Shown here: positions 44,195 through 52,792 of the stretch, piece by piece | Numbering within the stretch: the first letter of the stretch is position 1 | Layout: each line of letters starts with the position of its first letter | From: Polynucleobacter sp. MWH-UH23A | Lineage (GTDB): Bacteria > Pseudomonadota > Gammaproteobacteria > Burkholderiales > Burkholderiaceae | NCBI RefSeq assembly: GCF_040409805.1 | Contig: NZ_CP099572.1 | Coordinates: 1,054,001-1,118,000, forward strand | Length of the DNA stretch: 64,000 nucleotides | Direction: 5' to 3' | Notes under the pieces: model-generated | Seen by the model: the letters and a program-made list of their open reading frames with translations, nothing else | Told to the model about the DNA's origin: nothing | The model's database searches: none | Translations under genes and position numbers: made by a program

Positions 44195-45184
44195 ATGAAA
44201 TTAGTTTCATTGTGGAAAAAGTCTGGGGCTCTGCTAGTAGCTAGCTATGCAGTCCTCTTGCTTACTCAACCAGCATTTGCGCAAAACATTTGGCCCAATA
44301 AACCCATCAAGCTCATCGTCCCATTCCCGCCAGGTGGTGGTACGGACACTTTTGCTAGGCCGCTAGCCGCGCAACTTTCAAAAGAATTAGGTCAGCAAGT
44401 TGTAGTCGACAATAAAGGTGGTGCTGGCGGAACAATTGGCGCTGCTATTGCAGCCAAATCCCCTTCTGATGGCTACACCATATTTATGGGAGCAGTTCAT
44501 CACACAGTTGCTGAGAGCATTTATAAAAACCTACCCTATAACTTAGAAAAGGAACTCATTCCAATTCGTGGAGTCGCTTTTGTGCCCGATGTTTTAGTAG
44601 TGAACAATAAATTACCTGTTCAAAACGTCAGAGAACTTATTCAATATTCAAAAAATAATCCTGGAAAAGTGAACTATGGATCCTCTGGCAATGGGACCAC
44701 AAGACATTTGGCAGGAGAAATATTTAATAAACTCACTGGCGCTTCTTTAGTGCACGTACCTTATAAAGGATCAGGCCCTGCAATGACAGCACTTATTGGA
44801 GGAGAAGTCGATCTAATTTTTGAAGGGCTGGGAAGCGCTGCATCTTATATTCGCGCAGGCACCATTAGACCTTTGGCAGTGACTTCACCAAAAAGGTCAA
44901 CTGCTTTTCCTGACATTCCAACAATGGCAGAAGCTGGTGTGCCTGGATTTGAATCCATTTCTTGGTACGGTTTTTGGGTTCCTGCAGGCACGCCACAAGC
45001 AATACAGGATAAGATTTTCTCAGCAACAACAAGCGCACTTAACTCTCCCGAAATTAAAACCCTTTGGGCCAATCAAGGCGCTGATATTGGGCCAAATACT
45101 CAGAAATTATTCGCTCAATATGTAAAAGATGAAACTGAAAAATGGGGAAAAGTGGCCAAGTCCGCAAACGTTTCAATAGATTAG
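44195..45184 (+). CDS. Bug/TctC-type periplasmic solute-binding protein
   Basis: A 329-residue binding protein of the tripartite tricarboxylate transporter family. Signal peptide (residues 1-29, cleavage after AFA), then WPNKPIKLIVPFPPGGGTDTFAR, the family signature. No TctA or TctB genes are adjacent, as is common for Bug proteins in Burkholderiales. Placement next to phnA1 suggests a carboxylated phosphonate such as phosphonoacetate as ligand, which is inference. GGGAG precedes the ATG. Confidence 0.88.
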   Translation: MKLVSLWKKSGALLVASYAVLLLTQPAFAQNIWPNKPIKLIVPFPPGGGTDTFARPLAAQLSKELGQQVVVDNKGGAGGTIGAAIAAKSPSDGYTIFMGAVHHTVAESIYKNLPYNLEKELIPIRGVAFVPDVLVVNNKLPVQNVRELIQYSKNNPGKVNYGSSGNGTTRHLAGEIFNKLTGASLVHVPYKGSGPAMTALIGGEVDLIFEGLGSAASYIRAGTIRPLAVTSPKRSTAFPDIPTMAEAGVPGFESISWYGFWVPAGTPQAIQDKIFSATTSALNSPEIKTLWANQGADIGPNTQKLFAQYVKDETEKWGKVAKSANVSID

Positions 45185-45189
45185 CTATC

Positions 45190-45211
45190 CGTTACTTAAA
45201 GTAACGCTCAA
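45190..45211 (+). repeat. CGTTACTTAAAGTAAC-type repeat, copy 2
   Basis: CGTTACTTAAAGTAACGCTC, the most regular copy. It is followed by a terminator and by a decayed tRNA-Ile 3' end, the same order as at 41154. Confidence 0.65.
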
Positions 45212-45213
45212 AT

Positions 45214-45243
45214 AAAAAGCCACTCCGAAGAGTGGCTTTTTTT
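45214..45243 (+). terminator. Rho-independent terminator after the Bug gene
   Basis: AAAAAGCCACT-CCGAAG-AGTGGCTTTTTTT: a strong stem with a T-run just after the stop of the Bug gene. Confidence 0.85.
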
Positions 45244-45244
45244 C

Positions 45245-45284
45245 TGGTGGGGCAACCAAGACTTGAACCTGGTATTAAAGGAGG
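45245..45284 (-). pseudogene. Decayed tRNA-Ile 3' end (third copy)
   Basis: Plus-strand TGGTGGGGCAACCAAGACTT and the following GAACCTGG align with 41210-41239 but with mutations in acceptor and T-stem. The intron-side sequence is lost. It lies inside the phosphonate module and suggests an older junction. Confidence 0.55.
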
Positions 45285-45340
45285 TTTAGGGTAGTCTTCT
45301 GCACATCTTAGATCAAAGACACTTTTAGATGAAGGCAAAA

Positions 45341-45366
45341 CGTTATTTAAAGTAACACTAAAAAAT
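45341..45366 (+). repeat. CGTTACTTAAAGTAAC-type repeat, copy 3
   Basis: CGTTATTTAAAGTAACACT plus an A-run, with no terminator or tRNA scar directly after it. It is 150 bp from copy 2. Confidence 0.55.
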
Positions 45367-45411
45367 TCTAACTTTCACAGCTTTCATATCCCCCTAGAAT
45401 GGATGTTAATC

Positions 45412-46842
45412 CTACCAAGGTAAACTAAAAGTTTTCACGTTAGTAAAGCTCTTTATAGCCTCTTGCACGCCCTCCTTATAGCCTAACCCCGAGTCTTTTA
45501 TGCCTCCAAAAGGAGTGAGCTCTAATCTGTATCCGGGAACTTCTCTAATATTCACGGATCCTACCTGCAATTCAGAAATAAACTTAGTAATGTAATCAAG
45601 TCTATTTGTACACACAGCAGAAGACAATCCAAAGGAAGTGCTATTAACCAAAAGAATCGCATCATCAATGGTTTTAAATCTAATTACCGGAGATACTGGG
45701 CCAAATGTCTCGTTTTTAACTACACTCATTTCGGGCTTCACATAATCCAATACAGTTGGAGAAAATAACGCTCCCTCCCTAACGTTACCAAGTAATAATT
45801 TTGCGCCCGCTTCAATTGCCTCATTTACTCTAGTCTGAAAAAGAATGGCCGCCTCTTCGTCAATTACTGTACCCATATCAACACTTGGATCCATTGGATC
45901 TCCATATGTCCAAGCCTTAGATTTCTTAACTAAAAGCTCAACAAATCGATCAGCAACTGTTTCCTGCACCAGTATTCTTTTAATAGCAGTGCATCTTTGG
46001 CCTGAATTTTTATAGGATCCATTAACAGCAAGGGTTGCCGCCTCCTCAAGATCGGCGTCCTCCATTACAATCAGCGGATCATTCCCACCTAACTCAAGAA
46101 CCATTCTTTTATATCCAGCAATCCCTGCGATTCTCTTGCCAATTTCTACACCGCCCGTAAAAGTAACTAAATCGACATCTGGATGAGTAATTAATCTATT
46201 TGCAATTTCACCAGGATCCCCATTTAATACCTGCAACATCTCAGGCGGTAACCCAGCCTCATATAAAACATCAGCAAAAAAATATGCGGAAAGTGGTGTC
46301 TTTTCAGATGGCTTTAATACCATACGATTTCCCGTTGCAATTGATGGAGCAACCTTATGCGCCACCTGATTCATTGGATGATTAAAAGGGGTGATAGCAG
46401 TAATAACCCCTATCAAAGGATCTCTTTGCGTAAAGACTCTACGCTTTTTTCCATGAGGAGTTAAATCACACCAAAACGCTTGACCATCATCTTTTAGGGT
46501 TTCAGATGCTGAGAAATTTAAAACATCTGACACTCTTCCTATCTCATATAAGGAGTCCTTCTTACATAAACCTGCCTCAAGAGTAATTAAATCTGACGCC
46601 TCATCTTTTCGCTGATCCAAAATCTTTGCCGCACACTTGAGTATTTCAGCCCTTTGAAATCTTGTTAATGTGCACTTGTAGGACTTAGCAAATGCGATTG
46701 CCTTATCAACTTCCGGAATGCTGGCCTTGGGCACTGTTCCAATTAACTTATTATTAAATGGATTAATAACATTAATTACGCGATCGCTTGAGATTTTTTT
46801 ACCTTCAATACGCATAGCTTCCGAAAGGATGGGCATGTTCAT
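45412..46842 (-). CDS. phnY: Phosphonoacetaldehyde dehydrogenase
   Basis: A 476-residue aldehyde dehydrogenase oxidising phosphonoacetaldehyde to phosphonoacetate with NAD(P)+. Catalytic Cys284 lies in NSGQRCTAIKR and general base Glu250 in VLELGGNDP. The TPFNHPMNQVAHKVAPS region matches the PhnY-type subgroup, where Asn and His contact the phosphonate. It is the last gene of the phnD-C-E-feADH-phnA2-phnY operon, 27 nt after phnA2. Substrate assignment is supported by phnA next door, while the fold alone would not settle it. Confidence 0.88.
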   Translation of the reverse strand: MNMPILSEAMRIEGKKISSDRVINVINPFNNKLIGTVPKASIPEVDKAIAFAKSYKCTLTRFQRAEILKCAAKILDQRKDEASDLITLEAGLCKKDSLYEIGRVSDVLNFSASETLKDDGQAFWCDLTPHGKKRRVFTQRDPLIGVITAITPFNHPMNQVAHKVAPSIATGNRMVLKPSEKTPLSAYFFADVLYEAGLPPEMLQVLNGDPGEIANRLITHPDVDLVTFTGGVEIGKRIAGIAGYKRMVLELGGNDPLIVMEDADLEEAATLAVNGSYKNSGQRCTAIKRILVQETVADRFVELLVKKSKAWTYGDPMDPSVDMGTVIDEEAAILFQTRVNEAIEAGAKLLLGNVREGALFSPTVLDYVKPEMSVVKNETFGPVSPVIRFKTIDDAILLVNSTSFGLSSAVCTNRLDYITKFISELQVGSVNIREVPGYRLELTPFGGIKDSGLGYKEGVQEAIKSFTNVKTFSLPW

Positions 46843-46869
46843 ATCAATACCTAAAAAAGATTATTTAAA

Positions 46870-48096
46870 TTAAGCGCGAGGCTCCAAAGAATTTAATGAA
46901 ATATCTAAGATGTCAAAATTTCTTAAATGGCTGTTTGGTTTTTGAATAAGCCTCCGATTAAAGAGCAACGGAACAGTCTGCTCTGAGATCCCGCCATGTG
47001 AGCGCAAAGGAGCGTCCAGCCCAGATAAATCATGTCGAGACTCGCTGGTGCCTAAAACAACTGATTTATCCGAGACAATAACTAAATCACCAACGCGATC
47101 GTTAGGCAACTCAAAGAGTGAGCAGGCCTCTGAGTTATTTAAGACTTTTGAAATGCCTGGTGTGGCCTTAAGTTTTTCAACAAGTTCATTTTTTAGATCA
47201 TTGGATATATAAATAGTTGCATAAGACCCCAATGCACCGTGATGGACAACATACGGATCTGTAATTGGCAGAATAACTCTGGCATTATCCTTGCCTACAA
47301 CCTGATCAGCCAAGTCTTGCAAATAGATAACATTTGGCTTACCTTCTGAATTTGTTTTTGCATTCATGCCATGGTCAGCGGTAATCGCTATTGTTACCCC
47401 AAGTTTATCGAGCTTAGAAAGATAACTATCCATCATGATATAAAAATCATTTGCGCCATCAGTGCCCGGCGCATATTTGTGTTGTATGTAATCAGTTGTA
47501 GATAGATACATTAAGTCAGGACGCACCGACTCCATAATCTTTACGCCTGCTGCAAAAACAAACTCAGACAGATCAGCACTGTAGACTGATGGGAGCGGCA
47601 TCCCGATCATCTCTAGTACGCCTGTGATTCCATTTTCATCAACGGTGCACTGATCCGCTTTTTCTGAGGAAAAACAGATCCCCCCAACTATCTGGTGACC
47701 AAGTAATTTTCGCAATTTATCTTTGGCAGTAATCACGGCAACCTTAGCGCCCTCATGTGAAAATTTAGCCAGCACAGTCTCAGCGCGTAAGTATTTGACC
47801 TCGTTCATCATTACCTCTTCCTTAAGGTCAGGATCAAAGAAGAAATTTCCACAAATCCCATGAACGCTTGGAGGTCGTCCAGTAACGATAGAGAGATTGT
47901 TGGGATTTGTAAATGAAGGCACGACACAATCGCCTTTATAGGCATTCCCATCTTTTAAGATCTTCTCAAGAAATGGCGTTTTTCCCGTTTTAACAACTTC
48001 AGTTAGATAATCATATTCACATCCATCAACACAAACTACTACCAGCGGCTCTTTCATCCATTGATATGTTCTTCCATTAACTTCAAGTGCCTTCAT
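46870..48096 (-). CDS. phnA: Phosphonoacetate hydrolase, paralogue 2
   Basis: A 408-residue enzyme, the second PhnA in the window. VVCVDGCEYDYL (metal Asp), VPSFTNPNNLSIVTGR (Thr nucleophile) and AITADHGMNAKT with the late RSHGGISEQ keep all catalytic positions. Start at 48096 (MKALEV). It lies between the Fe-dependent dehydrogenase and PhnY. Divergence from paralogue 1 suggests separate acquisition rather than a recent tandem duplication. Confidence 0.9.
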   Translation of the reverse strand: MKALEVNGRTYQWMKEPLVVVCVDGCEYDYLTEVVKTGKTPFLEKILKDGNAYKGDCVVPSFTNPNNLSIVTGRPPSVHGICGNFFFDPDLKEEVMMNEVKYLRAETVLAKFSHEGAKVAVITAKDKLRKLLGHQIVGGICFSSEKADQCTVDENGITGVLEMIGMPLPSVYSADLSEFVFAAGVKIMESVRPDLMYLSTTDYIQHKYAPGTDGANDFYIMMDSYLSKLDKLGVTIAITADHGMNAKTNSEGKPNVIYLQDLADQVVGKDNARVILPITDPYVVHHGALGSYATIYISNDLKNELVEKLKATPGISKVLNNSEACSLFELPNDRVGDLVIVSDKSVVLGTSESRHDLSGLDAPLRSHGGISEQTVPLLFNRRLIQKPNSHLRNFDILDISLNSLEPRA

Positions 48097-48147
48097 AATC
48101 ATCCCTTAAGTAATCATTTATCAATTTAGTTAATTGCATTAATTAAT

Positions 48148-49233
48148 TTAATTAGCGCCGATAAAATTTTTTCCTCGAACACCGTCTAATGCCTTCAAAA
48201 TCATCTGATCAGCTTCAGTGCTTGCAACTCCATAATCTCCAAAATCTGTTTTAACACCAAGCTTTTTCAAGAAGTCCATTAGGACCTGTGGAGCCTGAGA
48301 GTTGTCGCAGTCAAAAATTTCATTTAAGACTTGATCACGCTCCTGGCTACATCCAATTGCTTTCTTCAGAACCATTGGCAAAGTAAAAGAGCATGCTATT
48401 CCATGAGGAACGCCATACTGCAATGTCATGTCATATGAAATTGAGTGCGCTAATGCTGTTTTCGTATTTGAAAATGCCATACCAGCTTTTAAAGCAGCGA
48501 GCGCCATATCAGAACGCAATTGGATGTTATGCTGATCGGCCATTAATCTTGGCAAGATATTCATCACACCTTTTGCAGCAGAAACGCCAAAAGTATCAGA
48601 AATCGGGTTCGCATTTCTATTCCAAATTGACTCTAATGCATGCGATAAAGCATCAAGACCGCTTTGCAGAGTAACACTTGCAGGAAGACTCAACATTAAT
48701 TGAGGGTCAACAATTGCAGCCTCTGGCCAGGTCTCCGGAAGATGCAGTGAGTATTTCTTCCCATTAGCTTTATCCCAAATAGTTGCCCATGGAGTCACCT
48801 CACTTCCTGTACCAGCCGTTGTTGGAATAGCAACTAATGATTTGGTAGCATGAGGTTTAAATAAAGCACCTTTTGACAGCAGCTCAATTAGTTCATCAAA
48901 TTTTCCGGATTGAGTGCCAACCATAAAAGACTTGGCAGTATCAATAGCGCTACCACCCCCCAATGCAAGAATGACATCTGTCTTCGCATGCTTTGCCCAG
49001 AAATTTTGGTAACTATCACTTAAGGTAGATACATCTGGATTTGGAAAAACGTTTTCTTCAACTCCAACTAGTTGCGCACCTAAAAGCTGCTCTATTTTTT
49101 CGATCAATCCAAATTGCCTTGCCTCAGGAAATGTAACTAAAAAGGCAGTTCTGCCATTCAATATTTTCTTTAGATTATTGAGAGTACCAGCACCAAAATG
49201 AACATGGACTGGATTATGATATTGATATTGCAT
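48148..49233 (-). CDS. Phosphonate-associated iron-containing alcohol dehydrogenase
   Basis: A 361-residue group III (Fe-type) dehydrogenase: the NAD-binding loop GGGSAIDTAKS, and metal ligands in SGLDALSHALESIW and ALAHSISYDMTLQYGVPHGIACS. This matches the group that databases label phosphonate-metabolism-associated Fe-ADH. By position it likely oxidises 2-hydroxyethylphosphonate to phosphonoacetaldehyde. The reverse activity (PhpC) is known from phosphonate biosynthesis. Start 49233 after AAGGAG; a start at 49272 would overlap phnE. Confidence 0.85.
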   Translation of the reverse strand: MQYQYHNPVHVHFGAGTLNNLKKILNGRTAFLVTFPEARQFGLIEKIEQLLGAQLVGVEENVFPNPDVSTLSDSYQNFWAKHAKTDVILALGGGSAIDTAKSFMVGTQSGKFDELIELLSKGALFKPHATKSLVAIPTTAGTGSEVTPWATIWDKANGKKYSLHLPETWPEAAIVDPQLMLSLPASVTLQSGLDALSHALESIWNRNANPISDTFGVSAAKGVMNILPRLMADQHNIQLRSDMALAALKAGMAFSNTKTALAHSISYDMTLQYGVPHGIACSFTLPMVLKKAIGCSQERDQVLNEIFDCDNSQAPQVLMDFLKKLGVKTDFGDYGVASTEADQMILKALDGVRGKNFIGAN

Positions 49234-49244
49234 ATCTATACTCC

Positions 49245-50063
49245 TTAGCTTCTTGCGCCATGTTGAATCCATGCTCGTAATTTATTAGAGGTGTAATCAG
49301 CAAGCATCACCATTGCAATAATTACAACAATACAAGTGGCTGTATCTTGATACTGGAATAGTTTCATGCTTCCCACTAATTCAAATCCAATACCACCAGC
49401 TCCAACCATGCCAAGAACAGTAGCCTGACGTAAATTGGTTTCAAATCGGTATAAACATACAGCTATCCAAGCTGTTACCACCTGAGGAATAACACCAAAG
49501 ATGATTACTTGAATAGGTCCAGCACCAGTAGATCGTAGCGCCTCAATTGGACCTTGATCAATTTCCTCTATCGACTCTGCAAAAAATTTACCCAACATCC
49601 CTGCGCCATGAATTGCCAAAGCAATTACCCCAGCAAATGGACCTAATCCAACAGCAGCCACAAAAACTAAAGCAAGAATAATTTCGTTAATGCCTCGAGT
49701 AATATTTAAAATTTGGCGCACCAAATGAAATACAAATGCATTTGGCGATATGTTACGAGCAGCTAAAAAACATAGCGGGGTTGCCATGACCATTGCCAAC
49801 AAAGTTCCCCAAATGGCAATTTGTATAGTTTCTAACGCAGGTGTAACTAATTTTTCCGCAAACGCCCAATTTGGGGGAAGCATTCTACCTAGAAAATCAA
49901 GGACCCAAGGGCCACCTTTGACGAGTTCAGCCACACTTAATTGACTACCACGGGCAGCCCACATTAAAGTCATAACTGCTAATGGGATAGTTATTAAGTA
50001 GCTCCACCACCCCATAGAACCCGAAGGTTTATTTAATAACAGGCTATAGCGACTAAATATCAT
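49245..50063 (-). CDS. phnE: Phosphonate ABC transporter permease
   Basis: A 272-residue inner-membrane permease with about six spans. The cytoplasmic coupling loop EALRSTGAGPIQVIIFGVIPQV (EAA-like) and GMVGAGGIGFELVGSM are typical of PhnE. It is part of phnD-phnC-phnE. Only one PhnE is present, sufficient for a homodimer. Confidence 0.92.
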   Translation of the reverse strand: MIFSRYSLLLNKPSGSMGWWSYLITIPLAVMTLMWAARGSQLSVAELVKGGPWVLDFLGRMLPPNWAFAEKLVTPALETIQIAIWGTLLAMVMATPLCFLAARNISPNAFVFHLVRQILNITRGINEIILALVFVAAVGLGPFAGVIALAIHGAGMLGKFFAESIEEIDQGPIEALRSTGAGPIQVIIFGVIPQVVTAWIAVCLYRFETNLRQATVLGMVGAGGIGFELVGSMKLFQYQDTATCIVVIIAMVMLADYTSNKLRAWIQHGARS

Positions 50064-50090
50064 CTTTTATCCTAAAATAATCTTTAAAAA

Positions 50091-50852
50091 TCAGGCTGCG
50101 AAAGACTGCTCTTCTTCTGATTCGCCATCTGGATATATAAGTTGCAAGATATCCTCGGTCAAGCCTTCAGGAGGACCGTCATACACTATCCTTCCAGCTG
50201 AAACACCAACAATCCTCTGTGCAAATTCTTTCGCATAATCAACCTGATGAAGATTGCAGATCACTGTGATACCCAGCTCATCACTTGCTTGCTTTAAGTA
50301 ATTCAAAACTGTTCGAGAAGTTTTTGGATCCAAACTCGCCACCGGCTCATCCGCTAGGATAACTTTAGGGTTTTGAGCCAAAGCACGAGCTATACCCACA
50401 CGCTGCTTTTGACCTCCGGATAATGTATCAGTCCGTAATTTAGCCTTATCAACTAGCTCCACCCTTCGAAGACATTGTCTTGCTATGTCAATATCTGCCT
50501 TTGGGAAAATTTGAAACCAAGACAAAATTGAGGGCATTGAACCAAGTCGGCCCGTTAAAACATTTTTTAAGACTGTTAAACGAGGCACTACGTTGTAGTG
50601 CTGAAAAATCATTGCGACATTACAGCGTAACTTTCGCAAACTAGATGAATCAGATGAAGATATTTGCCCACAAACAGTAATTTCACCGCTAGTTGGCTCT
50701 GCCAGTCTATTGATGCATCTGAGCAAAGTCGATTTACCGGCACCCGAAGGCCCCAAGACAACCAAGAACTCTCCTTGTGCAACTGATAAATTTATATCTG
50801 AAAGTGCTGTGAAAGATCCATAGCGCTTTGTTAAGCCTTGAATTTTGATCAT
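50091..50852 (-). CDS. phnC: Phosphonate ABC transporter ATP-binding protein
   Basis: A 253-residue ABC ATPase with Walker A GPSGAGKST, signature LSGGQKQRVGIARAL and Walker B VILADEPVASLD. It overlaps phnD by 4 nt and precedes phnE by 27 nt. It energises import of the phosphonate that PhnD binds. Confidence 0.93.
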   Translation of the reverse strand: MIKIQGLTKRYGSFTALSDINLSVAQGEFLVVLGPSGAGKSTLLRCINRLAEPTSGEITVCGQISSSDSSSLRKLRCNVAMIFQHYNVVPRLTVLKNVLTGRLGSMPSILSWFQIFPKADIDIARQCLRRVELVDKAKLRTDTLSGGQKQRVGIARALAQNPKVILADEPVASLDPKTSRTVLNYLKQASDELGITVICNLHQVDYAKEFAQRIVGVSAGRIVYDGPPEGLTEDILQLIYPDGESEEEQSFAA

Positions 50853-51727
50853 TTCATTGTCTTCAAATCAAGGTTGAGGATTTTGGCTGTCTCGCGAATG
50901 ATGTTATAGGCAGCATCATTTGTCGGATGAAATCCGTTGAGCGTCCCTTGATCAGACCAAGGAATATCTTTAACCTCTAAAAATGCTGCTTGAATACGTT
51001 TTTTCAAATCCGGTGGTAAATCTTTACGCCATACAGTTGGAGACTCGGGAATTGGATCTGACTTCCAAATAATGACAATGTCTTCTTGCTTAACGATGCC
51101 CTTACTAATCGCTGCATCAAGAATTCTGTCGGCAACTGCTGCTGCGTCAACCTTCTTGTTTTGAACTGCAATTGCACTGGAATCATGTGAGCCAGAAAAA
51201 ATCACCCTACCAAAATCTTTATCTGGATTAAACCCTGCCTTAATTAACCCGGCCTTTGGAAATAAATGTCCTGACGTAGAACTTGGATCGACAAAAGCGA
51301 ATGTTTTCCCCTTCAAATCAGCAACGGATTTGATTCCACTATCCTTATTGGTAATGATTACACTTTGATATGAGGTTCTACCTGCCTTTTTTGTCTCAGC
51401 AACAGCAAATGCTTCGATTGGCGCCTGGGTTGTTCCTAAAACATATGAAAAAGGCCCAAGATATGCGACATCAAGGCGCTTTGAGCGAAGTGCCTCAATG
51501 ACACCGTTGTAGTCTGCCGCCACAAAAGGTTTAACTGGCATACCTAGCGCTGCAGATAGCTTATCCATCATTGGCTTGCTTTGCGCAATCATTGCTCGAG
51601 AATCCTCCGAAGGTATCAAGCCAATGGTCAACTCTGTTTGCTGGGCATAAGAAGGTCCTACCCCCATAAGCAATGCAGCCAACAACAAACTCCGGAACAT
51701 ACAACGAAGTAAATTTGCAACTTTCAT
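50849..51727 (-). CDS. phnD: Phosphonate-binding protein of ABC transporter
   Basis: A 292-residue periplasmic binding protein: signal peptide (cleavage after SYA, about residue 28), then LTIGLIPSEDSRAM and FAFVDPSSTSGHLFPK, the latter being the phosphonate-binding SS-T-SGH motif. It is the first gene of the six-gene catabolic operon, divergent from the LysR regulator. Ligand range (2-aminoethyl- versus hydroxyethyl- or acetyl-phosphonates) is not readable. Confidence 0.93.
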   Translation of the reverse strand: MKVANLLRCMFRSLLLAALLMGVGPSYAQQTELTIGLIPSEDSRAMIAQSKPMMDKLSAALGMPVKPFVAADYNGVIEALRSKRLDVAYLGPFSYVLGTTQAPIEAFAVAETKKAGRTSYQSVIITNKDSGIKSVADLKGKTFAFVDPSSTSGHLFPKAGLIKAGFNPDKDFGRVIFSGSHDSSAIAVQNKKVDAAAVADRILDAAISKGIVKQEDIVIIWKSDPIPESPTVWRKDLPPDLKKRIQAAFLEVKDIPWSDQGTLNGFHPTNDAAYNIIRETAKILNLDLKTMK

Positions 51728-51869
51728 CATTTATCTCCCCATGTAATCTATAAAAATAGTGAGCGACATTTATTTCAGGTTTTGCTTGCTATTGATGAAC
51801 TCTATAAGGTAAAAATATATAGAACAAATTCATTTATTTGTGTAAGAGTATTGAAAAAAACTATAGTTA

Positions 51870-51882
51870 TATTGCTGCAATA
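51870..51882. promoter_or_regulatory. Inverted repeat, candidate LysR operator
   Basis: TATTGC-T-GCAATA is a perfect interrupted palindrome with T and A at the ends spaced by 11, the T-N11-A form bound by LysR proteins. It is 25 bp before the LysR start and about 140 bp before phnD. Confidence 0.6.
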
Positions 51883-51907
51883 CAGCATCTAAACGGGGAA
51901 TTAACTG

Positions 51908-52792
51908 ATGAGACTTACGCAATTACGCTCCTTTCATGCCGTGGCGAGGGCAGGCAGCTTTACTGGGGGCGCTAAACTCCTTCACATCAGTCAACCCACC
52001 GTTACAACCCAAGTACGATTTTTGGAAGAGGTATATGGCGTTGAATTATTTGCAAGGAATGGGCACACCGTAAAACTCACACTTCTTGGTGAAAGACTTT
52101 ATGCCTTAACACAAAAAATTTTCGCACTAGAGGATGAAGTAATACATTTTCTTAAAGACGCAGGGGAACTAAGAACGGGGCAACTTCTAGTTGGCGCTGT
52201 TGGACCATTTCACGTTACCGAGATGCTAACAAGTTTTAATAAAATTTTTCCAGAGATCAAGGTGACGGTTCAAATAGGAAATTCAGAATCCGTTCTGAAT
52301 ATGCTAAAAAATTATGAATCAGATGTTGCGGTATTAGCACAATTTACGGATGACAAAACGTTTTATTCGAAACCATACAGCACCAATCCAATTGTACTTT
52401 TCGCGAATAAAAATCATCGATTTGCAAAAATGAAATCTATTAAAATTAGTGAACTTAATAATGAGCCAATGATTCTTCGCGAGGAGGGCTCTACAACACG
52501 AAAAGCTTTCGATGAAATTTGTAGAAAAAAGAAGACTTCGCCAAAAATAATGATGGAAATAGGAAGTAGAGAAGCTATACGTGAAGCCGTTATTAAAGGA
52601 ATTGGTGTAAGCGTTGTGTCTGAGTTTGAATACATACCTGACCCAAGGATATGCAAAATTCCATTTTCAGATGTAGAAATATTTACTCATGCTCATGTAG
52701 TTTGCTTAAAGGATAGAAAAGAGGCGCGGCTCGTAAGGGCATTTCTAGATATTGTCTCCACCCTACAAGATAATCAGGCATTAAAAGTATGA
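51908..52792 (+). CDS. LysR family regulator, phosphonate-catabolism type
   Basis: A 294-residue LysR regulator. The N-terminal HTH reads AVARAGSFTGGAKLLHISQPTVTTQVRFLE. The C-terminal co-inducer domain has ILREEGSTTRKAFDE, resembling the LysR group associated with 2-aminoethylphosphonate catabolism. It is divergent from the phnD operon and probably activates it on sensing a phosphonate. Its stop overlaps the start of the EamA transporter by 4 nt. Confidence 0.87.
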   Translation: MRLTQLRSFHAVARAGSFTGGAKLLHISQPTVTTQVRFLEEVYGVELFARNGHTVKLTLLGERLYALTQKIFALEDEVIHFLKDAGELRTGQLLVGAVGPFHVTEMLTSFNKIFPEIKVTVQIGNSESVLNMLKNYESDVAVLAQFTDDKTFYSKPYSTNPIVLFANKNHRFAKMKSIKISELNNEPMILREEGSTTRKAFDEICRKKKTSPKIMMEIGSREAIREAVIKGIGVSVVSEFEYIPDPRICKIPFSDVEIFTHAHVVCLKDRKEARLVRAFLDIVSTLQDNQALKV

